A stretch of 64,000 nt of DNA, from NCBI RefSeq assembly GCF_025972045.1, contig NZ_JAPDHX010000006.1, positions 1 to 64,000 on the forward strand, in the 5' to 3' direction. The stretch's first letter is position 1, and each line of letters starts with the position of its first letter. The stretch comes from Micropruina sonneratiae. GTDB taxonomy: Bacteria; Actinomycetota; Actinomycetes; Propionibacteriales; Propionibacteriaceae. The notes under the pieces are model-generated. The model had not been told where the DNA came from. It did no database searches and saw only the letters and a list, made by a program, of their open reading frames with translations. The position numbers were made by a program, and so were the translations under genes. Shown in pieces: positions 16,739 to 24,490 of this stretch.

Positions 16739-17600
16739 TGCCGGCCTCACCTTCGGTTGCCACGTCCGAGCCGGACGCCTCGTCGTCACTGTCCGGAGAC
16801 CCGATGTAGGCCTCGATCACCCGCGGGTCGGACTGCACCTCAGCGGCCGTTCCCTCGATCAGGGTCTTGCCGCGGACCAGGCACAGCACCCGGTCGCACA
16901 GGTTGAAGATGAAGCGCATGTCGTGCTCGATCACGACGATCGCCAGCCCCGAGTCACGGATCTTGAAGATCAGCTCCTCGGCCTGCCGGGTCTCCTGCGG
17001 GTTCATGCCGGCGGTCGGCTCGTCCAGCAGCAGCAGCTTCGGGTCGGTGGCCAGCGCCCGGGCGATCTCGAGCCGCCGCTGGTCGCCGTAGGGCAGGTTG
17101 CGGGCCAGGTGGCCGCCCTGGCCCTTCATGCCCACGTAGTCCAGCAACTCCACCGCCCTGGCGCGGGTCGCCTCCTCCTCGCGGCGGTACTTGGGCCCGC
17201 GCAGGATCGAGGTGAGCGCCATCGCCGAGGTGCGGCAGTAGCGTCCGACCATCACGTTCTCGAGGGCGGTCATGTTCGGGAACAGCCGGATGTTCTGGAA
17301 CGTCCGCGCCATGCCGGCCACCACGACGCTGCGTGGTTTCGGCGGCAGCACCTGGCCGGAGAACCGCACCTCGCCCGAGGTCGGTTTGTACAGCCCTGTC
17401 AGGCAGTTGAAGAAGGTGGTCTTGCCGGCGCCGTTGGGACCGATCAGCCCGACGATCTCGCCGGAATGGACGGTGAAGTCGACATTGTCGACCGCCACCA
17501 GGCCGCCGAACCGCATGGTCACCGAGCGGGCGGCGAGGATCTCCTCCTTGCCGACGTGACGGGACTCGGTGCTCGCCACCGTCGGGGTCTGGCTGCTCAT
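16731..17600 (-). CDS. livG: branched-chain amino acid ABC transporter ATP-binding protein LivG
   Basis: A 289-residue ATPase with an N-terminal extension of about 25 residues before the ABC domain (LAARSVTMRFGGLVAVDNVD). It has Walker A GPNGAGKTT, signature LPYGDQRRLEIARAL, Walker B LLLLDEPTAGM, and the LivG-type NPQE and VVIEHDM sequences. ATG 17600 overlaps the livM stop in ATGA. The C-terminal tail is acidic (about 20 residues rich in Asp/Glu/Ser). Partner of LivF. Confidence 0.93.
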   Translation of the reverse strand: MSSQTPTVASTESRHVGKEEILAARSVTMRFGGLVAVDNVDFTVHSGEIVGLIGPNGAGKTTFFNCLTGLYKPTSGEVRFSGQVLPPKPRSVVVAGMARTFQNIRLFPNMTALENVMVGRYCRTSAMALTSILRGPKYRREEEATRARAVELLDYVGMKGQGGHLARNLPYGDQRRLEIARALATDPKLLLLDEPTAGMNPQETRQAEELIFKIRDSGLAIVVIEHDMRFIFNLCDRVLCLVRGKTLIEGTAAEVQSDPRVIEAYIGSPDSDDEASGSDVATEGEAGNA

Positions 17601-19336
17601 CAGTGCTCCTCCGCGAACTCGTAGGGCAGGTCTTCCTCGATCTCCTCGACCAACTCCTCGTCGTCGGAGTGGAACTCCAGGACGCGGCGCTGATTCGGGA
17701 TCATGCCCTCGGGACGGAACCGCATCATCAGCACCATCAGCAGGCCGAAGATCAGCATCCGGTACTCGTTGACGAAGCGCAGCTTCTCGGGCACGAGCTT
17801 GAGCAGCGCGGCGCCCAGCAGGACGCCCATCACGGTGCCCATGCCGCCCAGCACCACCGCGGCCAGCAGGAAGGCCGACTCGAGGAAGATGTACTGGTCG
17901 GGGGTGACCGACTGGTCGACGTGCGCCTTCACCGCCCCGGCCAGGCCGGCCAGGAACGCGCCGCCGGCGAAGGCCAGCAGCTTGAGGCCGAAGACGTTGA
18001 CGCCCATGGCCTCGGCGGCCTTCTCGTCCTCGCGGATGGCGACCCAGCCGCGTCCGATCCGGGAGTGGTTGAGCCGGGTGAACACCAGCACGATCAACGC
18101 CATGATCAGCAGCATCAGGAAGAAGTAGTTGCTGAACCGGCCCAGAGGAATGCCGAGCACGGTGTGCACCTTGCCGAAGTCGAAGCCGAACAGGTTCAGG
18201 TTCGGGATCGCCGGGATGCCGGACGAGCCGTGCACCAGGTCGGGGCCGTCCGAGCCGTCCAGGTTGCTCATCGAGATCCGGAAGATCTCACCGAAGGCGA
18301 GCGTGACGATCGCCAGGTAGTCGCCGGAGACCCGCAGGGTGGGCGAGCCGATGATCAGGCCGAGGGTGGCCGAGACCAGGCCGGCGATCAGCATGACCAC
18401 GATGAACGGCGGCTTCCAGCCGATGGTGGCGAAGGCCGACTGGCTCATCGTCGCTGCGGTGAACGCGCCGGCGCCGAGGAAGGCGATGTAGCCCAGATCG
18501 AGCAGGCCGGCCAGGCCGACCACGATGTTGAGCCCGACCGCGGTGGCGGCGAAGATCAGCACCTGCGTCGCGATGGACATGTTGGCGTCCGAGCCGTTCT
18601 GGGTGAACGGGAACAGGAACGCGACCGCGAACGACGAGAAGACCAAGACGTTGCGGTGCCGTTGCCCGGCCGCCGACAGCCAGCCCCCGGCGCCCACCCG
18701 CAGGATGAACGCCACCAGCGCACCGATGAAGGCCAGGATGGAAAGGAAGGTGCCGCCGTCGTTCTGGTTCAGCGCGTAGGCGGCCAGCAGCAGGGCGACC
18801 AGCAGCAGCACCGCGATCGAGACGATCTCGAGCCAGGCCGGGGTCTTCACCTTCTCCAGGCTCGGGGCGCGGCCGGGGGTCAGCAGCCGGCTGCCGACGA
18901 AGCCCAGCAGGGCACCGGCCAGCGCCACCCAGCCGCCGTACTCGATGGTGACCAGGCCGCCCAGTTCGAGAGCGATGGCGATCAGCACCACCGCGATGAA
19001 ACCGAGCAGGCCCACCCCCAGCGCCTTGGTGCCGCGGGTCCAGCCGGCCCGGCGGCTCACCATCAGCAGCCGCGGAAGGATGCCCTTGCGGTCGGCCCAC
19101 GGCTCGACCCAGGCCATCCCGGCCGAGACGGCCAGCAACAGGCCGAGCAGTGCGCCGAGGAACTGCAGGGTGGAGGGACCGCCCAGGAAGGCCATGTTGT
19201 CCAGGGCGTCCCCGTCGTAGGCCCACGGCAGGTAGGCGGACGCCGCGAGCAGCAGCCCGCCGGCCAGGGCCGCGATCCGGCCCGGCACGTGGAACCGCTT
19301 CTGCAGCTCGGGGGTGACGATCGTCGGAACGTTCAT
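17600..19336 (-). CDS. livM: branched-chain amino acid ABC transporter permease LivM with N-terminal membrane extension
   Basis: A 578-residue protein. The C-terminal 340 residues are the LivM permease (GLNIVVGLAGLLDLGYIAF, TLRVSGDYLAIVTLAFGEI, AFFLAGLAGAVKAH in related form, VLGGMGTVMGVLLGA). The first ~235 residues add about six more hydrophobic helices (IAALAGGLLLAASAYLPWAY, LQFLGALLGLLLAVSAGMAW, ALGVGLLGFIAVVLIAIAL and others) not found in enteric LivM. ATG 19336 overlaps livH's stop in ATGA. The acidic C-terminus (DDEELVEEIEED) is unusual. Extended LivM proteins occur in actinobacteria; the role of the extra domain is unknown. Confidence 0.9.
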   Translation of the reverse strand: MNVPTIVTPELQKRFHVPGRIAALAGGLLLAASAYLPWAYDGDALDNMAFLGGPSTLQFLGALLGLLLAVSAGMAWVEPWADRKGILPRLLMVSRRAGWTRGTKALGVGLLGFIAVVLIAIALELGGLVTIEYGGWVALAGALLGFVGSRLLTPGRAPSLEKVKTPAWLEIVSIAVLLLVALLLAAYALNQNDGGTFLSILAFIGALVAFILRVGAGGWLSAAGQRHRNVLVFSSFAVAFLFPFTQNGSDANMSIATQVLIFAATAVGLNIVVGLAGLLDLGYIAFLGAGAFTAATMSQSAFATIGWKPPFIVVMLIAGLVSATLGLIIGSPTLRVSGDYLAIVTLAFGEIFRISMSNLDGSDGPDLVHGSSGIPAIPNLNLFGFDFGKVHTVLGIPLGRFSNYFFLMLLIMALIVLVFTRLNHSRIGRGWVAIREDEKAAEAMGVNVFGLKLLAFAGGAFLAGLAGAVKAHVDQSVTPDQYIFLESAFLLAAVVLGGMGTVMGVLLGAALLKLVPEKLRFVNEYRMLIFGLLMVLMMRFRPEGMIPNQRRVLEFHSDDEELVEEIEEDLPYEFAEEH

Positions 19337-20283
19337 GCCCGGTCCACCACCTTCGCTCCGAGCAGGCCCTGTGGCCTGAAGACCAGGATCAGGATGAGCA
19401 GCACGAACGCCCAGACGTCCTTCCAGGCCGGGCCGCCGAACTGACCGGGGATCAGCGTGGTGGCCATCGCCTCGACCACGCCGAGGGTGAGGCCGCCCAC
19501 CACCGCGCCGTTGATGTTGCCGATGCCGCCGAGCACTGCGGCGGTGAACGCCTTCAGGCCGGCGAGGAAGCCCATCTTGAAGTCGATGTTGCCGTACCGC
19601 AGGCCGCTGGCCAGGCCGGCGACGGCGGCCAGCGAGGCACCCACGGCGAAGGCGACGACGATGATCCGGTCGACGTCGATGCCCATCAGCCGTGAGGTGT
19701 CGGGGTCCTGCGAGACGGCCTGCATGGCGCGTCCGGTCGCGGTGCGGTTGACGAACCACCACAGGAAGATCCAGCAGATCAGCAGCGCGGCCATCACGAA
19801 GAAGTTGCCGCGGTGCACCTGCAGGCCGCCGACATCGATCGCGGGTCCGGTGAAGAACTCCAGCTGCGGGAAGGGGATGGCCGCCTTGGCGTCCGGGAAG
19901 CCAGGGATCTGGCCGTAGAAGAGGCGGACGAACTCCTGCAGGAAGATCGAGATGCCGATCGCGGTGATGAGTGGCGCCAGTCGTGGCGCGTTGCGCAGTG
20001 GACGGTAGGCGAATCTCTCCATCAGTACCGCGGTCAGCACCGCGACGATCATGCCGCCCACCAGCATCAGCGGCAGGTTCCACCAGGCGGTGGAACCGCC
20101 GGTCACCCAGCTCAGGACGATCCAGGTCGACAGTGCCCCGAAGGCGCCGATCATGAAGATCTCACCGTGGGCGAAGTTGATCAGCTGGACGATGCCGTAC
20201 ACCACTGTGTACCCGACCGCGATCAACGCGTAGAGGGAGCCCAGTGACAGGCCGTTCAGCAACTGGTCGAGGTAGTACGTCAC
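19333..20283 (-). CDS. livH: branched-chain amino acid ABC transporter permease LivH
   Basis: A 316-residue permease with eight to nine helices. It has the LivH hallmarks LLNGLSLGSLYALIAVGYTVVY at the N-terminus, INFAHGEIFMIGAF (the conserved NFAHGE), and GLKAFTAAVLGGIGNINGA near the C-terminus. It starts at ATG 20283 and overlaps livM by 4 bp. It forms the membrane channel with LivM. The 69-bp gap upstream to livK contains a strong hairpin. Confidence 0.94.
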   Translation of the reverse strand: MTYYLDQLLNGLSLGSLYALIAVGYTVVYGIVQLINFAHGEIFMIGAFGALSTWIVLSWVTGGSTAWWNLPLMLVGGMIVAVLTAVLMERFAYRPLRNAPRLAPLITAIGISIFLQEFVRLFYGQIPGFPDAKAAIPFPQLEFFTGPAIDVGGLQVHRGNFFVMAALLICWIFLWWFVNRTATGRAMQAVSQDPDTSRLMGIDVDRIIVVAFAVGASLAAVAGLASGLRYGNIDFKMGFLAGLKAFTAAVLGGIGNINGAVVGGLTLGVVEAMATTLIPGQFGGPAWKDVWAFVLLILILVFRPQGLLGAKVVDRA

Positions 20284-20302
20284 GCAGGTGCTCCCTTCGG
20301 TT

Positions 20303-20335
20303 CTGTGGGGAGCCGCCGGAAGCGACTCCCCACAG
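20303..20335 (-). terminator. intercistronic hairpin between livK and livH
   Basis: CTGTGGGGAG (20303-20312) pairs perfectly with CTCCCCACAG (20326-20335) across a 13-nt loop. It lies 18 bp after the livK stop and upstream of livH. In binding-protein importers such hairpins lower downstream read-through or protect the upstream mRNA, so the binding protein outnumbers the permeases (general knowledge). Confidence 0.7.
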
Positions 20336-20352
20336 AGGTTCGAAACGACGGA

Positions 20353-21564
20353 CTACTTCAGTTCGCCGGTCTGCTTGGCGACCCAGGCGCCGTCGGTGAC
20401 CTCGTAGACGGTGAGCGTCTTGGTGACCGCATCGCCGAACTCGTCGAAGGCGACCTTGCCGGTGGCGCCGTCGAAGCTGACCGAGGACAGCCCGTCGATG
20501 GTGGCCTGCCGGGCCGACTTGGCGTCCGAGGCGCTGGCCAGGGACTGCTTCAGCGACGCGATGATCGCGTTGGCGGCGTCGTAGGCGTAGGCGCCGTAGG
20601 CGGAGTAGCCGTCGGAGAAGCCGGCGGCCTTGTAGGACTCGACGAACGACTTGCCCGACTCGAGGGTCTCGATGGGAGCGCCGACCGAGGTGGCCAGGTC
20701 CTTCTCACGGCCGCCCAGTTCGATGAACTTGGCGTCGTAGATGCCGTCGCCGCCCATCAGCGGAACGTTGAGGCCCTTGTCGCCCATCTGCTTGCTCATC
20801 GGGCCGGCCAGCTGGAACTCGGTGCCGAAGTAGACGGCCTCCGGGCTCTTGCTCTTGATGATGTCGATGACCGAGGAGAAGTCCTTGTCGTCCTTGTTCA
20901 CGGTCTCGTCGGCGACCACCTCGCCGCCCAACTCCTTGAACTTGGCCGCGACCGCCTCGGCCAGGCCCTGGCCGTACGGCTTCTTGTCGTTGACGACGGC
21001 CAGCTTCTTGATGCCCGACTCGAACAGGTACTGCGCCGCGAACGGGCCCTGGATGGCGTCGGTGGTGCAGGTCCGGAAGTAGTTGGGGTAGGTCCGGGTC
21101 GGGTTGGACAGGTCCGCGCCCTGGGTCAGATTCGGGCTGGTGTTGGCCGGGGAGACCATCGCGATGGTCGCGCTGTTGAGGATCGGCTGAACCGGCTGGG
21201 CGACACCCGAGTTCAGCGTCCCGACCACGGCGACGACATCGTCGTCGGCGGCCAGCTTGGTGGCGGCGTTCGCGCCGACGTCCGGGGTGGCCTGGTCGTC
21301 CTCGGCTGCCAGTTCCAGAGTCCAGCCGGGGATGGCGCCGGATTCGTTGGCCTGCTTGATGGCCAGGTCGACCGAGTTCTTGATGCCGAGACCCATCACG
21401 GCCAGGTCACCGGTGAGCGGAGCGATGACGCCGATCTTGGCGGTCTTCGTCGCGGTTCCTCCCGTGGCGCTGGCGCTGGACTCCGCGCGACTGCCACAGC
21501 CGGCGAACAGCAGCGACGCGCTCAGCAGGGCTACCGCGCCCCCGAGCAGCTTCTTGTTACGCAC
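20353..21564 (-). CDS. livK: branched-chain amino acid ABC transporter substrate-binding lipoprotein LivK
   Basis: A 403-residue periplasmic-binding-type lipoprotein. The signal peptide ends in the lipobox LFAGC with Cys23; a Ser/Ala/Thr linker follows. The Leu/Ile/Val-binding fold starts at AKIGVIAPLTGDLAVMG and continues with VVAVVGTLNSGVAQPV and MVSPANTSPNL (ligand-contact Ser/Thr region). GTG 21564 has AAGGAGG upstream. It captures branched-chain amino acids outside the membrane. A urea-type (UrtA) assignment is less likely given the length and these motifs. First gene of the liv operon. Confidence 0.9.
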   Translation of the reverse strand: MRNKKLLGGAVALLSASLLFAGCGSRAESSASATGGTATKTAKIGVIAPLTGDLAVMGLGIKNSVDLAIKQANESGAIPGWTLELAAEDDQATPDVGANAATKLAADDDVVAVVGTLNSGVAQPVQPILNSATIAMVSPANTSPNLTQGADLSNPTRTYPNYFRTCTTDAIQGPFAAQYLFESGIKKLAVVNDKKPYGQGLAEAVAAKFKELGGEVVADETVNKDDKDFSSVIDIIKSKSPEAVYFGTEFQLAGPMSKQMGDKGLNVPLMGGDGIYDAKFIELGGREKDLATSVGAPIETLESGKSFVESYKAAGFSDGYSAYGAYAYDAANAIIASLKQSLASASDAKSARQATIDGLSSVSFDGATGKVAFDEFGDAVTKTLTVYEVTDGAWVAKQTGELK

Positions 21565-21811
21565 AATTCCTCCTTGTCACTCGCGACCCGCCGTCGCGAT
21601 GATGCGGACACTATTGCGGGCGTGTGCGGCCAACAGAAGCGTGCAGGGCGATCGTTGATCGATTGTGACCATGCTGCAATGTTGGCTGTCCGAACCCCCG
21701 GTCGTGTTGGCTGCATCTAAGCGTTTCGACGTGTCCGGCGCCAGCAATCCGGGGTCCTTCTCACCGGGCGTCGCCGACGCCTCTTCGTAACATCGCAGGG
21801 GTACAAAGGGC

Positions 21812-22558
21812 TCAGGCGAGCAGCGCCGGGACGACGTCCACGATCGGCTGCCTGTGCACGCAGCGGGCCAACCGGTCGTAGTCGGTCGGTTCGCCGTTCA
21901 CGATGATGACCGCGGCGCCCCGGCGGTACGCGTAGGGCACGAGCCCCGCGGCGGGATGCACGGTGAGCGAGGTGCCGATCACCAGCAGCACCTCGGCGTC
22001 GTCGACGCTGGCCACCGCGGCGTCGATGGTGGTCGGGTCGAGCCCCTCCTCGAACAGGACGGTGGTGGCCCGCACGATGCCGCCGTCGAAGGGGCACCGC
22101 GGGTCGGGATCCCCGCCCCGCACCCGGTTGACCATCTCGATCATCGGCCCGGTGGCGCGGCAGGATTCGCAGCGCCAGGTGCGGCTGTTGCCGTGCAGCT
22201 CGATCACCAGTTCGGGGTTCGAGCCGGCCAGCTGGTGCAGGCCGTCGGTGTTCTGGGTGACCAGGCCGGTCAGCCGGGCGCCGCGTTCCAGTCCGACCAG
22301 GGCGACGTGCGCGGGGTTCGGACGCGCGTCGTAGACCGGCGACTCGGCGCGGAACCGCCAGGCCTTGGCGCGCACTGCGGGATCGTTGAGGTACCACGAG
22401 AGCGTGGAGACCTTCTCGGCGTCCGGGTCGAGGGTCCAACGGCCCTGTGGCCCGCGGAAGTCCCCGATCCCGGACGCCGTGGAGATGCCGGCCCCAGTGA
22501 GGACGGCCACCCGTTCGGCGCGGCGCAACAGGCCCCGGGACTCGGTGAGGTGGTCCAT
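21812..22558 (-). CDS. Sir2-family NAD-dependent protein deacylase with an altered zinc site
   Basis: A 248-residue sirtuin. NAD-binding GAGISTASGIGDFRGP, TQNTDGLH, the catalytic His in ELHGN, and GTSLTVHPAAGL are all present. The zinc module has CESC as its first pair, but the second pair reads CPFD, so the fourth Cys is Asp (codon GAC). ATG 22558 follows CTGGGGG; the longer frame to 22666 runs over the divergent promoter. It removes acyl groups from lysines using NAD. It is divergent from the monooxygenase gene. Confidence 0.85.
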   Translation of the reverse strand: MDHLTESRGLLRRAERVAVLTGAGISTASGIGDFRGPQGRWTLDPDAEKVSTLSWYLNDPAVRAKAWRFRAESPVYDARPNPAHVALVGLERGARLTGLVTQNTDGLHQLAGSNPELVIELHGNSRTWRCESCRATGPMIEMVNRVRGGDPDPRCPFDGGIVRATTVLFEEGLDPTTIDAAVASVDDAEVLLVIGTSLTVHPAAGLVPYAYRRGAAVIIVNGEPTDYDRLARCVHRQPIVDVVPALLA

Positions 22559-22634
22559 GCCCCCAGTGTGGCAAGGCGGGTCGCCGTTGGAACAGTCCGG
22601 GGAATAGTGCTGCGGGGGGAGACGTTTGGATGTA

Positions 22635-22652
22635 TAGTTGAAACTACAACTA
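22635..22652. promoter_or_regulatory. TAGTTG-N6-CAACTA palindrome upstream of the monooxygenase
   Basis: A perfect 6-6-6 inverted repeat ending 13 bp before TTG 22666. It lies in the divergent gap between the sirtuin and the luciferase-like gene, and partly overlaps a TATAGT-like -10. This is typical for a MarR- or TetR-sized dimer repressor site. No such regulator gene is adjacent. Confidence 0.55.
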
Positions 22653-22665
22653 CTTGGGAGCAGCA

Positions 22666-23826
22666 TTGCAGTTCGGCATCTTCAGCGTCGGCGACATCAC
22701 CGTCGACCCGACCACCGGCATCACCCCGTCCGAGCACGACCGGATCAAGGCTGCCGTCACCCTGGCGAAGAAGGCCGAGGAGATCGGCCTGGACGTGTTC
22801 GCCACCGGCGAGCACCACAACCCGCCGTTCCACCCGTCCAGCCCCACCACGCTGCTGGGCTACATCGCCGCGCAGACCGACCGGATCATGCTGTCGACGG
22901 CGACCACGCTGATCACCACCAACGACCCGGTGAAGATCGCCGAGGACTACTCGGTGCTGCAGCACCTGGCCGACGGCCGCGTCGACCTGATGCTCGGCCG
23001 CGGCAACACCGGTCCGGTGTACCCGTGGTTCGGCCGCGACATCCGCGACGGCATCAGCCTGGCGATCGAGAACTACGCCCTGCTGCGCCGGCTCTGGCGT
23101 GAACCGGTCGTCGACTGGGAGGGCAAGTTCCGCACCCCGCTGCAGGGCTTCACGCTCGCGCCGCAGCCGCTGGACGGCGTGCCGCCGTTCGTCTGGCACG
23201 GCTCGATCCGCAGCCCCGAGATCGCCGAACAGGCCGCCTTCTACGGCGACGGGTTCTTCCACAACAACATCTTCTGGCCGCAGACCCACACCCGGCAGAT
23301 GGTGAACCTGTACCGCCGGCGCTGGGAGCACTACGGCCACGGCCCCGCCGACACCGCGATCGTCGGGCTGGGCGGGCAGTTCTTCATGCGCCGCAACAGC
23401 CAGGACGCGGTGCGCGAGTTCCGTCCCTACTTCGACGAGGCGCCGGTCTACGGGCACGGGCCCAGCCTGGAGGAGTTCACCGCCCAGACCCCGCTGACGG
23501 TGGGCTCGCCGCAGCAGGTGATCGAGCGCACGCTGTCGTTCCGCGAGGTGGTCGGCGACTACCAGCGGCAGCTGTTCCTGCTCGACCACGCCGGTCTGCC
23601 GCTGAAGACCGTGCTGGAGCAACTCGACCTGCTCGGCGAGATCCTGCCCGAGCTGCGCGCCGGCTTCGAGGCCGGCCGCCCCGCCGGCGTGCCGGACGCC
23701 CCGACCCACGAGTCGCTGGTGGCCGCCGCCGACGCCGAGCGTAGGGTCGGCACCGAGCCGGCCGTGGCCGTCGACGACGTCACCGGCCGCAGCCCCTACG
23801 AGACCGTCGAGAGCGAGGTTCGATGA
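22666..23826 (+). CDS. luciferase-like FMN-dependent monooxygenase (CE1758 family)
   Basis: A 386-residue protein of the bacterial luciferase-like TIM-barrel class. QFGIFSVGDITVDPTTG, FATGEHHNPPF, STATTLITTNDPVKIAEDY and LGRGNTGPVYPWFG match the CE1758-type subfamily. The reduced-flavin site and FMN phosphate-binding elements are in the expected order. TTG 22666 is chosen because GGGAG lies 5 nt upstream and the protein then begins MQFGIF as in relatives; TTG 22654 is also open. The reductase that supplies FMNH2 is encoded next, with a 4-bp overlap. The substrate is unknown. Confidence 0.85.
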   Translation: MQFGIFSVGDITVDPTTGITPSEHDRIKAAVTLAKKAEEIGLDVFATGEHHNPPFHPSSPTTLLGYIAAQTDRIMLSTATTLITTNDPVKIAEDYSVLQHLADGRVDLMLGRGNTGPVYPWFGRDIRDGISLAIENYALLRRLWREPVVDWEGKFRTPLQGFTLAPQPLDGVPPFVWHGSIRSPEIAEQAAFYGDGFFHNNIFWPQTHTRQMVNLYRRRWEHYGHGPADTAIVGLGGQFFMRRNSQDAVREFRPYFDEAPVYGHGPSLEEFTAQTPLTVGSPQQVIERTLSFREVVGDYQRQLFLLDHAGLPLKTVLEQLDLLGEILPELRAGFEAGRPAGVPDAPTHESLVAAADAERRVGTEPAVAVDDVTGRSPYETVESEVR

Positions 23827-24428
23827 CCGCCCCCACCGTGGTGGTGATCAGCGCCGGCGTGGCGACGCCGTCGTCCAGCCAACTGCTGGGCGAACGGCTC
23901 GCGCGGGCCGGCCAGCGCGTGCTGGCCACCGCCGGCAGCCCCGTCGAGGTCCGGCACATCGAGCTGCGCACGCTGGCCTCCGACCTGGCGCACCAGCTGG
24001 TCAGCCACGTGCCGTCGCAGGCGCTGGCGGACGCCTACGCGGCGGTCGGCTCGGCGGTCGGGGTGATCGTGGTGACGCCGGTGTTCAACGCGTCGTACTC
24101 GGGCCTGTTCAAGCTGTTCTTCGACCTACTCGAGGAGGGCACGATGGCCGCCCGGCCGGTGCTGCTGGCCGCGACCGGCGGCACCGCCAGGCATTCGCTG
24201 GTGATCGACACCGCCATGCTGCCGCTGTTCCACTACCTGAAGGCCACGATCGCCCCGCTGGGTGTGTTCGGCGCCACCGGTGACTGGGGCGACCCGTCCG
24301 GTCACCTCGGTGCCCGGATCGATGCCGCCGCCCGGGCGTTCGCCGAACTGGTGGTGCAGCGGCCCGGCACCGAGGCGTCCGACGAGTTCGGTGCGGGCAT
24401 AGACTTCGCCGACCTGCTGAAGGGCTGA
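23823..24428 (+). CDS. NAD(P)H-dependent FMN reductase partnered with the monooxygenase (CE1759 family)
   Basis: A 201-residue flavodoxin-fold reductase. An N-terminal phosphate-loop region (VISAGVATPSSSQLLGERLA) is followed by VIVVTPVFNASYSGLFKLFFDLL, the flavin-binding stretch of NADPH-dependent FMN reductases. LLAATGGTARHSL is also typical. It starts in an ATGA overlap with the monooxygenase, so both are made together; it would supply reduced FMN. The pairing is that described for the CE1758/CE1759 families. Confidence 0.85.
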   Translation: MTAPTVVVISAGVATPSSSQLLGERLARAGQRVLATAGSPVEVRHIELRTLASDLAHQLVSHVPSQALADAYAAVGSAVGVIVVTPVFNASYSGLFKLFFDLLEEGTMAARPVLLAATGGTARHSLVIDTAMLPLFHYLKATIAPLGVFGATGDWGDPSGHLGARIDAAARAFAELVVQRPGTEASDEFGAGIDFADLLKG

Positions 24429-24490
24429 CGCCGGGTCCGTGCCCGGTCGGCCGCGAGCCGCCGACTTGACCGGTCTGGGATGGTTGCTGC

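Noticed and set aside
17603-19444. 613-aa plus-strand frame opposite livM
   Set aside because: His/Asp/Gln/Gly-rich antisense shadow of a clearly recognisable permease.
20353-21564. Urea-type UrtA binding protein instead of LivK
   Set aside because: Length and motifs fit the Leu/Ile/Val family better, and no urease or UrtB-E-like features are present.
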